DNA of 64,000 bases from TMED13 sp042090305 (GCA_042090305.1 JBELJQ010000003.1:7981-71980); one strand, 5' to 3'. Shown: positions 37,302-46,130, counted from the stretch's first letter. Made by a program: numbers and translations. Notes: a model not told the origin generated them from the sequence alone.

Positions 37302-38939
37302 ATGTCCATTATGGAAAACTTCTTAAATCTTGGTATATCCAAAGAAATAATTACAAACTTAAATTATCTCAAATTATTTAAGCCAACGCCAGTTCAACAG
37401 CATGCCATTAAGCCAGCTTTCGATGGTAAAGATATATTAGCTATAGCCAATACTGGAACAGGTAAAACTGCAGCATTTGGAATTCCGATTATTCAAAAGC
37501 TTAACGAAAATAAAAAATTTACAGCTCTAATCATCACACCAACAAGAGAATTATCTATACAAATAAATAAACATCTAAAAGACTTGATGGGTAAAAATAT
37601 TCATATTAAATCAGCAGTTTTAATAGGTGGAGATTCAATAAAAAAACAAATAAATGTAATAAAACAAAAACCAAGATTATTTATAGGCACACCTGGAAGA
37701 ATTTATGATCATCTAACAAGTAAAAATATTAAACTCAATGATATAGATATTCTTGTTTTAGATGAGACAGATAGGATGCTAGACTTAGGTTTTATTGATC
37801 AAATACAAAATATAATTAATTTTCTTCCAACAAAAAAGCAAACCTTACTTTTCTCAGCAACACTTCCAAATAAAATAAAGAAAATTTCTGCACAATACCT
37901 CTCTAATCCAATAAATATTTCTGTTGAGAAAAAAGATAAGATTCTTGAAAATATAAGCCACAATATTGTTAATTTAAAAAATTCTGAGAAATATGACAGA
38001 TTACTAAAGGAACTAGATGAGAGAAGTGGAAGTATAATAGTATTTATGAAAACAAAACATAGTTCTAAAAGATTATTATTAAAACTAAAAAAAGATGGTG
38101 AATCTGTAAATGCAATCCATGGAAATGTAAGGCAAAATAAACGCCAAAATATATTAAATAAATTTAGAAAGCAACAATTCAGAGTCCTTGTAGCAACAGA
38201 TATCGCAGCGCGAGGTTTAGATATACCACATATTGAACATGTCATAAACTATGACCTTCCTCAAAGAACTGAAGATTATGTCCATAGAATAGGTAGAACT
38301 GCTCGTGCAGGAAAAAAAGGTTCTGCAGTAAGTTTTATCTCTGAGAACGATAAAAAACTATGGAATTTAATAAGTAAATTATTAGTAATAGAACATGAAC
38401 AAAAAGCAGAAATAAAGAATCGAAATGATAAAGCTTATATAAAACGAAGGAAAATTGGAAACCAAAGAAAAAAGAATTTAAATAAATTTGAGGTTAAAAA
38501 TAACTTTGTAAATACAGATGGTAGAAATGTTAAAAATAAAAAAACTGAACCCTCTAAGTTCAAGAATAGGAAAATAGATTTTAAAAAAGAAGATTTTGAA
38601 TATGAAAAAAGAGAATTTGAAAATAAAAGAAAAAGAAAATTTAAATATGCTGATAAAACTAAAGAAAATACTTCTAATTTTAAAAAAACAAAAGGTAAGT
38701 TTGAAGAACAAAGGTATAAAAATAAAAAATCAAGAAAAATTAACACAAAATTTAATATCAATAAACCTGATATAAGAAAAAAAAATATTGAACATAATGA
38801 TAATAAATTAGAAAATAAGAAATCGAAAAAATTAAAAAATAATATAAAAATTACTAGAGGAAAAAATCTCTCAAGAAAAGTCCATTCACTAAAAAAAAAT
38901 AAATCTAAATTTAATAAACCGTTGAGGAATAGTTTTTAA
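37302..38939 (+). CDS. DEAD-box RNA helicase with DETD motif and long basic tail
   Basis: 545 aa. The helicase core occupies about residues 1-365: Q motif, ANTGTGKTAAFG, PTRELS, GTPGR, SAT, and HRIGRTARAGKKG. Motif II reads DETD rather than DEAD (about residues 153-156); the second Asp that matters for catalysis is kept. The last ~170 residues are an unstructured Lys/Arg/Asn-rich tail, a known RNA-tethering device in RhlE-type helicases. RhlE-like is the best family guess. Confidence 0.88.
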   Translation: MSIMENFLNLGISKEIITNLNYLKLFKPTPVQQHAIKPAFDGKDILAIANTGTGKTAAFGIPIIQKLNENKKFTALIITPTRELSIQINKHLKDLMGKNIHIKSAVLIGGDSIKKQINVIKQKPRLFIGTPGRIYDHLTSKNIKLNDIDILVLDETDRMLDLGFIDQIQNIINFLPTKKQTLLFSATLPNKIKKISAQYLSNPINISVEKKDKILENISHNIVNLKNSEKYDRLLKELDERSGSIIVFMKTKHSSKRLLLKLKKDGESVNAIHGNVRQNKRQNILNKFRKQQFRVLVATDIAARGLDIPHIEHVINYDLPQRTEDYVHRIGRTARAGKKGSAVSFISENDKKLWNLISKLLVIEHEQKAEIKNRNDKAYIKRRKIGNQRKKNLNKFEVKNNFVNTDGRNVKNKKTEPSKFKNRKIDFKKEDFEYEKREFENKRKRKFKYADKTKENTSNFKKTKGKFEEQRYKNKKSRKINTKFNINKPDIRKKNIEHNDNKLENKKSKKLKNNIKITRGKNLSRKVHSLKKNKSKFNKPLRNSF

Positions 38940-39024
38940 ACATTGTCTAAATCTAAATCAGTAAATATAGAAAATTTTACTAATTTATTATAACATTAGT
39001 TTTTAATTAATTAGGATAAAGTCT

Positions 39025-39864
39025 ATGGAATTTTTAGGAACAAAAGATTATGTTTCAACCGAAGGTTTAAGTATTGCTGTAAATGCATCAATTTTATTGG
39101 AGAAACCCTTGTTAGTCAAAGGCGAACCAGGTACAGGAAAAACAGAGTTAGCTAGGCAAGTAGCTAAAAGTCTTAACCTTCAAATAATTGAGTGGAATAT
39201 TAAATCAACTACAAAAGCTCAACAAGGTTTATACGAATATGATGCAGTAAGTAGACTAAGAGATAGTCAATTAGGTGAAAACAATATTAATGAAGTAAAA
39301 AACTATATTAAGAAAGGAAAAATTTGGGATTCCTTCGAGTCACAAAGTAAATCTGTTCTGCTTATTGATGAGATTGATAAAGCAGATATAGAATTTCCAA
39401 ATGACCTATTACAAGAACTTGATAAGATGGAATTTTATGTATATGAGACTGGTGAACTTATTAAAGCAAACCAAAGACCCATAGTAGTAATTACTTCTAA
39501 TAATGAAAAAGAACTCCCTGAGGCTTTTTTAAGGAGATGTTTTTTTCATTATATTCAATTTCCTGAAATTGATGTCTTAGAAAAAATTGTTAAGGTTCAT
39601 TTTCCTGATATTAAAAAAAAACTATTAGATGAAGCTTTAAAAAGATTCTTTGAAATTAGAAAAGTACCTGGTCTAAAAAAAAAACCATCTACATCTGAAG
39701 TTCTTGATTGGATCAAACTTCTCGTAGTAGAAGATCTTGATCCTTCTGATTTAAAATATGATGGAAAGCATTTACTCCCAAAACTTCATGGAGCTCTAAT
39801 TAAAAATGAGCAAGATATTCAATTATTTGAGCAGTTAGCATTTATGTCTAGAAAGGAAAAGTAA
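39025..39864 (+). CDS. MoxR-type AAA+ ATPase
   Basis: 279 aa. Walker A GEPGTGKTELA, Walker B LLIDEIDKAD followed by FPNDLLQELDKMEFYV, sensor 1 ITSNNEKELPEAFLRRC. It is the chaperone-like ATPase partner of the VWA protein that begins at the very next base after its stop. MoxR-VWA pairs insert metals or mature enzyme complexes; the client here is not in the window. Confidence 0.93.
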   Translation: MEFLGTKDYVSTEGLSIAVNASILLEKPLLVKGEPGTGKTELARQVAKSLNLQIIEWNIKSTTKAQQGLYEYDAVSRLRDSQLGENNINEVKNYIKKGKIWDSFESQSKSVLLIDEIDKADIEFPNDLLQELDKMEFYVYETGELIKANQRPIVVITSNNEKELPEAFLRRCFFHYIQFPEIDVLEKIVKVHFPDIKKKLLDEALKRFFEIRKVPGLKKKPSTSEVLDWIKLLVVEDLDPSDLKYDGKHLLPKLHGALIKNEQDIQLFEQLAFMSRKEK

Positions 39865-41055
39865 GTGCTAATAGATTTTTTTTTGAAATTAAAAGAATCT
39901 AAAATTCCAGTCACTATAACAGAATTTTTATTTTTTTTGGAAGCTCTTAATAGAAACTTAATTCAATATGACGTGACTAAATTTTATTATTTGTCTAGAG
40001 CGATCTTAGTAAAAGACGAAAGAATGTTCGATAGATTTGATATTGTATTTGCTCAATACTTTCAATCAATAGAGGAAATAGATAATTATGAATTCATAGA
40101 TAAATTAAATATTCCCAAAGACTGGCTTGAAAATAATTTTAAAAAATTTTTCTCGTCAGAAGATATAAAAAAAATTAAATCATCTAAGAACTTTAATGAA
40201 TTACTTAAGACACTTAAAAAAAGATTAAAAGAGCAAACAAAGCGTCATCAGGGTGGAAATAAGTGGATAGGAACTTTAGGAAGTTCACCTTTTGGAGCTT
40301 ACGGATATAATCCTATGGGCATTAGAATAGGTCAAGAAAAAAGTATAACAAGAAAAGCTATCAAAGTTTGGGATAAAAGAGTTTTTAAAGATTTTGATGA
40401 TTCTATAGAACTAAATACTAGGGGGATTCAAGTTGCGCTAAAAAAATTAAGACAATGGGCAAGAACTGGTATAAACGATGAGTTAGATATTAAAGAAACT
40501 ATCAAAAGTACTGCAAAAGAAGGCTATTTAGATATAAAGACAAGAAAACAAAGAGAAAATTCAATAAAAATATTAATTTTCTTAGATGTTGGTGGTTCTA
40601 TGGATGATCATGTAAAACAAATTGAAGAATTATTTTCAGCAGCTAGAAATACTTTTAAGAATTTAGAATACTTTTATTTTCATAATTGTTTATATGATTA
40701 TGTATGGAAAAGTAATTCAAGAAGATGGTCAGAAAAATTAAGTACTTCCGAAATAATTAGAACTTATGGAAGTGATTATAAATGTATTTTTGTGGGAGAT
40801 GCATCGATGAGCCCATATGAAATAATATATCCAGGTGCAGCAAATGAATATTTCAATGAAGAAACAGGAAAAGTTTGGTTGGAAAGAGCTTTAATTCAGT
40901 GGCCATCTTTTTTATGGATTAATCCTGTTGAAAAAAATCACTGGGAATATTTTGAATCAATACAAATAATCAAAGCAATTTTTAATAATAAAATGGTACC
41001 TTTAAATATTCAAGGAATAGAAGAGGGAACAAAGTTATTGTCAAGATTGAAGTAA
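39865..41055 (+). CDS. CoxE-like von Willebrand factor A domain protein
   Basis: 396 aa, starts with GTG immediately after the MoxR stop. The N-terminal CoxE domain includes HQGGNKWIGTLGSSPFGAYG. The VWA domain has the metal-ion adhesion site as LDVGGSMDDH (about residue 238) and a later TYGSDYKCIFVGDASMSP. MoxR/CoxE pairs are known from CO dehydrogenase maturation, but homologues occur without it, as here. Confidence 0.9.
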   Translation: MLIDFFLKLKESKIPVTITEFLFFLEALNRNLIQYDVTKFYYLSRAILVKDERMFDRFDIVFAQYFQSIEEIDNYEFIDKLNIPKDWLENNFKKFFSSEDIKKIKSSKNFNELLKTLKKRLKEQTKRHQGGNKWIGTLGSSPFGAYGYNPMGIRIGQEKSITRKAIKVWDKRVFKDFDDSIELNTRGIQVALKKLRQWARTGINDELDIKETIKSTAKEGYLDIKTRKQRENSIKILIFLDVGGSMDDHVKQIEELFSAARNTFKNLEYFYFHNCLYDYVWKSNSRRWSEKLSTSEIIRTYGSDYKCIFVGDASMSPYEIIYPGAANEYFNEETGKVWLERALIQWPSFLWINPVEKNHWEYFESIQIIKAIFNNKMVPLNIQGIEEGTKLLSRLK

Positions 41056-41151
41056 AATAATATTTATGATGTTTTGTAAGTGATTAAAAATTTATTTTAA
41101 AAGTAAGTTGTACAATATTGATTCATTATTACATAATTATAGGATAAAAGA

Positions 41152-41745
41152 ATGTTTAAAATAGCTATATACTATCTTTTTTTTTCTATTTGCTTTTTGG
41201 CGAAAATCTCGTTTTCTTTACCAAAATGTAATGGTGAATATGAAGTTCATTGTCATGGTGTTATTTTGCATCAAAACGGGGAAAAATATGTCGGGGAGAT
41301 AAAAGATTATAAATATAATGGTAAAGGAACATACTTATTTGTAAACGGAAATGTATATACAGGACAGTTTAAAAATGGAATTCAAAAAGGAAAAGGTGTT
41401 TTTAAATTTTCTAATGGAGACAAATATGAAGGAAATTTCGAAGATGGATTATTCCATGGTTTTGGCATAGGAACTTTTTCTGATGGAGTAAAATATTCAG
41501 GTGAATATCAATACGATCTTCCACATGGAAAAGGAATTTTAGAGCTTTCAAACGGTGATAAATATGATGGTGAATTTAAGAACGGAGCAAAACATGGAAA
41601 TGGTATTTTGACTTATGCCAATGGTGATAAATATGTTGGTGAATTTTCAAATGATATGTACAACGGTCAGGGAATCCTTACAAAGGCTGATGGGGAAATG
41701 AGAAAGGGTTCTTTCAAAGATAACAAGTTTATTGAAAACAAATAA
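41152..41745 (+). CDS. Exported MORN-repeat protein
   Basis: 197 aa with an N-terminal signal sequence (hydrophobic residues ~5-21). About six MORN repeats follow, each close to YxGxFxxGxxxGxGxxxxxxG (for example YTGQFKNGIQKGKGVFKF and YDGEFKNGAKHGNGILTY). MORN arrays form elongated beta sheets and often bind lipid or scaffold at membranes. The cargo or partner here is unknown. Confidence 0.85.
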   Translation: MFKIAIYYLFFSICFLAKISFSLPKCNGEYEVHCHGVILHQNGEKYVGEIKDYKYNGKGTYLFVNGNVYTGQFKNGIQKGKGVFKFSNGDKYEGNFEDGLFHGFGIGTFSDGVKYSGEYQYDLPHGKGILELSNGDKYDGEFKNGAKHGNGILTYANGDKYVGEFSNDMYNGQGILTKADGEMRKGSFKDNKFIENK

Positions 41746-41755
41746 GGAATCTTTT

Positions 41756-41884
41756 ATGCATTCATCTAGTATACTAACTAAAAATTTGCACACAGCATAT
41801 ATTTTATCAAGAAATTTGTTTGAACAATTAAATAAACTGAGTATAATCTTACCCGTAAATAATACTAAAAAGTTAAAAAAATAG
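41756..41884 (+). CDS. Possible 42-aa small protein between the MORN and barrel genes
   Basis: An ATG at 41756 with AGGA eight bases upstream opens a 42-codon frame ending in TAG at 41882-41884. The product is mildly amphipathic with a basic end (NNTKKLKK). It overlaps the putative promoter of the next gene, which argues against it; the good ribosome-binding site argues for it. No family recognised. Confidence 0.25.
   Translation: MHSSSILTKNLHTAYILSRNLFEQLNKLSIILPVNNTKKLKK
41820..41847 (+). promoter_or_regulatory. Possible promoter of the barrel-HMA-MerT-like operon
   Basis: TTGAAC (41820-41825) and TATAAT (41842-41847) are spaced 16 bases apart and lie 43 bases before the first gene. No Zur-type palindrome is visible here. 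The match is reasonable, but AT-rich DNA makes chance hits frequent. Confidence 0.35.
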
Positions 41885-41889
41885 TTTTA

Positions 41890-42534
41890 ATGAACATTCT
41901 AATAAAAATAATCTTTGGAATATTATCTTTTTTATTTACAGAGATTACTGCTAGACCCATATCATATCCAGGTGGATGGACAGTAATGCTAATGAATAAT
42001 AATTATAAAAATAGTATTCATACTCACTACTCACTTTCGTCGAAAACTTCAGTAGGCTACAGGTTTGAATATTTTAGGGAAAACGAGTACTCATTAAATG
42101 CTCTGCAAATCAATAGACTTTTAAAACGATGGAACGAACCTAATTCTCAAGCAAATTTATATATTAAGGCAGCAATAGGGAATGCTAACAGTCATAAAAA
42201 AAAATTTAATGAGAAATCAAGTTTGGCTGGATTTTTAGGTTTTTCAGGAGATTGGGAAAGTCAACGCTATTTTGTTTCATATGATAATAGATATAATGAA
42301 GCCGGTGAAATTGACAGTTTTTACCAACAATCTTTAAGATTTGGTATAGCACCATATATTGGAGATTATGGGGATCTTCATACATGGTTGATGGTAAAAC
42401 TCGAACACATACCAGAAGCTCATCAAAATTTTAGTCTTACACCACATATTAGAATTTTTAAAGGTTTTCACTTACTTGAGGTTGGTGCTAACTTAAAACG
42501 AAAAGTAATGTTAAATTATATTTACAGATATTAA
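41890..42534 (+). CDS. Exported protein, probable outer-membrane beta-barrel
   Basis: 214 aa with a signal peptide (about residues 1-21, ending FTEITARP). The remainder alternates polar and aromatic/hydrophobic residues (for example TSVGYRFEYFRE, ANLYIKAAIGNA, QSLRFGIAPYIG) and ends in KVMLNYIYRY with a terminal aromatic, as in outer-membrane barrels. No family name is certain. It lies 15 bases upstream of a secreted heavy-metal-binding protein, so a metal-related role is suggested by context only. Confidence 0.6.
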   Translation: MNILIKIIFGILSFLFTEITARPISYPGGWTVMLMNNNYKNSIHTHYSLSSKTSVGYRFEYFRENEYSLNALQINRLLKRWNEPNSQANLYIKAAIGNANSHKKKFNEKSSLAGFLGFSGDWESQRYFVSYDNRYNEAGEIDSFYQQSLRFGIAPYIGDYGDLHTWLMVKLEHIPEAHQNFSLTPHIRIFKGFHLLEVGANLKRKVMLNYIYRY

Positions 42535-42549
42535 TGTGAGGAAAACTTC

Positions 42550-42846
42550 ATGAAAAAATTACTAATTAAAATTTTTACATTAATAGTTTTATTTAACTTG
42601 TCTTACTCCATAGGGAATACAAAAGTAATCTATGCTTACGTTAATGGTTTGGTTTGTGATTTTTGTGCAAGGTCTCTTGAAAAAAATTTTGAAAAAGAAA
42701 AGTCCGTTAAATCTATCACTATTGATCTTCAACAAAAACTTTTAACAATAGTTTTAAAAAAAGATAAAAAATTAGAAGATTCTAAAATAATAAAATTAGT
42801 AAATGATGCTGGTTATGATGTAAAAGAAATTAAATATGAAAAATAA
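42550..42846 (+). CDS. Periplasmic heavy-metal-associated (MerP-like) protein
   Basis: 98 aa: signal peptide (about 1-22), then one HMA ferredoxin-like domain. The metal-binding pair sits in NGLVCDFCARSLEK (C36, C39), with the closing NDAGYDVKEI motif. A GAGGA ribosome-binding site lies just upstream. It resembles MerP and copper/zinc chaperones; the CDFC spacing does not settle the metal. It overlaps the MerT-like gene by 11 bases, so the two probably pass a metal between them. Confidence 0.85.
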   Translation: MKKLLIKIFTLIVLFNLSYSIGNTKVIYAYVNGLVCDFCARSLEKNFEKEKSVKSITIDLQQKLLTIVLKKDKKLEDSKIIKLVNDAGYDVKEIKYEK

Positions 42847-43225
42847 TATTTACTATTCATGGAAACAAATATTCGTTCCATTATTAGGTTTATTTACTTC
42901 GTTGACCACTTTGATTTGTTGTGCATTACCAGCTTTATTTATTACAATTGGAATGGGTGCAACATTAGCTACTTTAATTGGGTTTGTTCCTCTCATAACA
43001 AAAGTATCTGATTATAAACTTATTATTTTTGGAGTTTCTGCAGTAATGATTATCTTTGGTTTTTTGGTTCAATGGAATTCAAGAAATTACTCATGTCCAT
43101 CCGATCCAGTTAAAGCTTATTATTGTAAAATTCTAAGAAATGTAAGCTGGATAATTCTATTTATTTCCTTAGCAATATTTGTTGTTGGCGCGTTCTACGC
43201 TTTCTTTGCAATTCATTTTTTTTAA
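42836..43225 (+). CDS. MerT-like inner-membrane metal transport protein
   Basis: 129 aa with about three or four membrane helices. The first helix carries an adjacent cysteine pair in LICCALPALF (C28, C29). A loop after the second or third helix has another pair (C87 and C97), as in MerT mercuric transporters, where metal moves from MerP to the first then the second pair. No mercuric reductase is nearby and the island is otherwise zinc-like, so the physiological metal may not be mercury. Confidence 0.7.
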   Translation: MKNNIYYSWKQIFVPLLGLFTSLTTLICCALPALFITIGMGATLATLIGFVPLITKVSDYKLIIFGVSAVMIIFGFLVQWNSRNYSCPSDPVKAYYCKILRNVSWIILFISLAIFVVGAFYAFFAIHFF

Positions 43226-43728
43226 TAAAAAGATTCCGCATTTTTAATTCTGAAAAAAATATTAAATTCATCATCGTTAGGTACGAGCTCCAGAATTCCT
43301 CTTATATTTATAGGGTCATATGAAAAATTAATAGGGTTTGTAGCGTGAACCTCAATAATAAGATTTGACATTACATGAGGGTGATACGGACAACTTAAAG
43401 GAAAAGGTACCAACAAAAAATTGCTTTGTTTTTCTTCTTGGTCTAATGGAAACATATAACCTTGTACCAATATTTCCTTTGTATTAAGTATTTTGATCTC
43501 TTCAGTAAAATTTGGGCGAACTCCCATCCAAACATTTCCGTCTTTATCTTTGATAGGATACTCATCCATGCCTGTGTCTCCAAAAACCTTCCATGAGGTT
43601 CCACCTTCAGGAAGATTTATGAAATCCTCTATATACATCATTAGATTAGGTTCTAAATCTGATTCATAGCTCTCGATTTCATTCTTATCCAAAGAATTAG
43701 AAGTTTTTACTAATAATGCGAGTACCAA
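43222..43728 (-). CDS. DUF3299 family exported protein
   Basis: 168 aa from the first standard start (TTG at 43728). The family core is seen in ILVQGYMFPLDQEEKQSNFL and LSCPYHPHVMSNLIIEVHA. From TTG the signal peptide would be unusually short. The same frame continues upstream through VNKFQYVLFL to two ATA codons just after an AGGAG (complement of 43765-43769), so the true start may be ATA at 43758 or 43761. It ends the ABC transporter operon and overlaps the MerT-like gene by 4 bases. A DUF3299 protein accompanies similar zinc-responsive ABC operons in other bacteria (from memory). Confidence 0.7.
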   Translation of the reverse strand: MVLALLVKTSNSLDKNEIESYESDLEPNLMMYIEDFINLPEGGTSWKVFGDTGMDEYPIKDKDGNVWMGVRPNFTEEIKILNTKEILVQGYMFPLDQEEKQSNFLLVPFPLSCPYHPHVMSNLIIEVHATNPINFSYDPINIRGILELVPNDDEFNIFFRIKNAESFY

Positions 43729-43780
43729 AAATAATACATATTGAAATTTATTTACTATTATTTTCTCCTATCTTAATTAT

Positions 43781-45260
43781 TTATATGTTTCTTGATAATT
43801 GATTTGCAACACTAATTTTTGATCCTCTATAGGCTGGTAAACAAGCCGCTATAAAACCTGATAAGAAAACTGATAGAAGTATCATAGCAAATGAAGTGTC
43901 GACTATGAAATTAGCATTACTAGTTCGTAATGGTAGTATTAATTCAGCAAGTAAATTAAATCCTAATATACCTATAATAACACCCAAAATAATACCAATA
44001 GTAACGATAGTTAATCCCTCTAAAGAAATAATTTTAAATATTCTTATTTTTGAATAACCAATTGCTCTTAATATAGCTAAGTCACCTTTACGATTATCTA
44101 GATTACTTGCTAGTCCTGAAAATATACTTAATACAGCAATTAAAATTAATATTGTAGATAGTATACTAAAACTTTTCGAACCCAATCCAAGCATAGTAGT
44201 TAATCTAGTTATCTCTATAGCTGGATTTGCTGCTTGCATTGAACTCTGTCGATTAATTAAACGTGGAAGATTTATGTTGGCTGTTGGTGATTTAGTACTA
44301 ATTAATAATGCTGTAATCTCAGCTGAACCCAACTCATTTTTATTTTTATGGTGGTGACTTTCGTTATCTTGAGAGTCATGTTCTTCATGAGAATCATGCT
44401 CTTCATGGGAATCATGANNNNNNNNNNNNNNNNNNNNNNNNNNNNNNNNNNNNNNNNNNNNNNNNNNNNNNNNNNNNNNNNNNNNNNNNNNNNNNNNNNN
44501 NNNNNNNNNNNNNNNNNGAATCATGATCTTCATGAGAATCATGCTCTTTATGAGAATCATGCTCTTCATGAGAATCATGATCTTCATGAGAATCATGATC
44601 TTTATGAGAATCATGTTTATCGTTAAGATCATGTTCGGAATGGTGATGAATTTCTTGAAGGCCATGAATATTAAGAACTGAATTGAGTGAGGTTAAAATC
44701 AATCTATCAAGAACAGTCCCAGTTGGCCTCAAAATTCCAACTACATTATATTTTAAATCATTATGACTACTACCTCCTTCAATAATACCATGAGAACCAG
44801 AAATTTTACTATTAATTTCTAAATTTACTGATGAACCGACTATAATTTCATAATCTTTTTCGAAATTACGACCTTTAATAATTTCGGCATTATAATGCTT
44901 AATATAATCATCTGTAGTTCCAACAATTCTGAATCCTTTCCAATTATCTCCTAGAGCGAGTGGAATTGCTTTTGAAACTTGAGGATGATTTATAAATTTT
45001 TTTGCATCATCATATAAAATATTACCATTAGGTAAGTCAATATGATAAATTGAAGATAAAACAAGTTGAAGAGGACTTCCTTTTGCTCCAACCACAATGT
45101 CAATATTATTTCCATCCAAATTCAAGCTTTTTTGAACATGATTGCTGAATTGTGTCACTAGTAATGCAATTGATAGTCCAAAGGTCGTTAATAGTATTGA
45201 TAGACTTGTATTCAATAAGCGAGATTTTAAAGAGTAATAAATAAAAGTAAAATCACCCAT
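43781..45260 (-). CDS. MacB/LolE-like ABC permease with His/Asp/Glu-rich repeat loop (split by assembly gap)
   Basis: One gene read as two frames because a 100-N gap lies inside it. The N-terminal part has TM1 (LLTTFGLSIALLVTQ) and a large extracytoplasmic domain; the C-terminal part has three TM helices of the FtsX fold (SILSTILILIAVLSIFSG; IVTIGIILGVIIGIL; FAMILLSVFLSGFIAACLP). Between them is a tandem six-residue repeat HDSHE(E/D) on the periplasmic side, a probable zinc-binding loop. The visible parts sum to about 459 codons. It sits 2 bases after its ATPase. It probably moves zinc or a zinc-bound ligand, or handles lipoproteins; direction unknown. Confidence 0.82.
44368..44633. repeat. 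18-bp tandem repeat encoding HDSHE(E/D) units
   Basis: On the minus strand the unit encodes two His-Asp-Ser/His-Glu-Glu/Asp triplets. On the plus strand it reads gaatcatgatcttcatga with small variants (ctc for atc, ttt for ttc). About eight to nine units flank the gap and more are presumably hidden in it. Copy number may vary between strains by slippage, always in steps of six residues. Confidence 0.9.
44418..44517. other. Assembly gap of 100 N inside the repeat
   Basis: Exactly 100 N, the usual placeholder for unknown length. The left flank ends with the first 9 bases of a repeat unit and the right flank begins at a unit start, so the true missing length should be 9 + 18n bases. That is a multiple of three and restores a single reading frame, whereas 100 does not. 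Confidence 0.95.
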
Positions 45261-45262
45261 AA

Positions 45263-45883
45263 TTAAATCTCTAATATATTTGAAAATTTGCTTTTAATTC
45301 TTTTGTCATGAGTACAGACAATTAATGAGGATTTATTTTTTATTGCATTTGAAAATAAAAGATTAATAACATTTTTCGTATTTAGGTCATCCAATGCAGA
45401 TGTAGGTTCATCTGCAAAAATTACTTTTGGATTATTGACTAAAGCACGAGCTATTGCAACTCTTTGGGCTTCACCAAAACTCAAATTTCCTATTACTTGT
45501 TTTTTAATCATTGATAAGCCTAATTGGTCAATAAGACTATAGATATTTTGAGAGTCTTTCTTATTCTTTGCTAAAATAATATTTTGTTCAACGTTTAAGT
45601 GATTTATTAAGTGCAGTTTTTGAAAAATAAATCCAAAATTATGTGCTCGTATTTCATCTATTTCATTATTAGTTAATAAAGAATAATCATTATCTTCGAA
45701 CTCAATTAGTCCATTTGATGCTCTTAACAGACCTGCCATTAAGTTCAGAAGTGTAGTTTTACCACATCCTGATGGCCCAAGAATTAAAAGGTGATTAGAC
45801 TTGTTAAGTTTAAAGCTTATCTTCTTAGATAAAATTTTATGTTTTTTGAAATTATATTCAAGATTTTTAATATTAAAGAGCAT
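45263..45883 (-). CDS. ABC transporter ATP-binding protein (LolD/MacB type)
   Basis: 206 aa. Walker A GPSGCGKTTLLN, Q-loop FIFQKLHL, signature LSFGEAQRVAIARAL (SFGE in place of SGGQ), Walker B VIFADEPTSALDD, and H-loop CTHD. It starts the minus-strand operon with the His-rich permease and DUF3299 genes, and is the engine of that permease. The upstream strand has an AT-rich TATATT that could be a -10; no Zur-type palindrome lies within 200 bases of its start. Confidence 0.93.
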   Translation of the reverse strand: MLFNIKNLEYNFKKHKILSKKISFKLNKSNHLLILGPSGCGKTTLLNLMAGLLRASNGLIEFEDNDYSLLTNNEIDEIRAHNFGFIFQKLHLINHLNVEQNIILAKNKKDSQNIYSLIDQLGLSMIKKQVIGNLSFGEAQRVAIARALVNNPKVIFADEPTSALDDLNTKNVINLLFSNAIKNKSSLIVCTHDKRIKSKFSNILEI

Positions 45884-46113
45884 AACTACCTACTATATAT
45901 AATATACTCAAAATTTATCCAAGATTTCAATATCTCAATAAATATATTATTGTATTAAATTTAAAATTTAATAGTTAGTTCAAAATTTATATCTATAAAT
46001 ATAAAACTTATTAATATTGTTAGAGTGCAACACATTAACAAAAAAAAAAGTTGTAACAACATCATTTTTTTTTAAATTATTATGAAATAATATGTGTTAC
46101 GTATTAGAATTTA

Positions 46114-46130
46114 ATGTTATATTATTACAT
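46114..46130 (+). promoter_or_regulatory. Probable Zur operator in front of zur
   Basis: ATGTTATATTATTACAT, an imperfect 7-3-7 inverted repeat, matches the perfect box at 50647 at 13 of 17 positions. It ends 22 bases before the zur ATG, which suggests autoregulation. A related half site GTGTTAC lies at 46094-46100. Confidence 0.55.

Noticed and set aside
37799..38761. Minus-strand Phe/Leu-rich frames opposite the DEAD-box helicase
   Set aside because: Complement of Lys/Glu-rich coding sequence gives Phe/Leu-rich shadows; no start signals.
44348..44626. Plus-strand open frame rich in Asn, His and Glu across the repeat
   Set aside because: It is the antisense reading of the 18-bp repeat and includes the N gap.
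44368..44633. CRISPR-like short repeats
   Set aside because: Units are contiguous 18-mers without unique spacers and are in frame with a transporter gene.
43781..45260. Two separate genes on the minus strand around the N gap
   Set aside because: Both halves belong to one FtsX-fold permease; the apparent frame change is caused by the 100-N placeholder, which is not a multiple of three.
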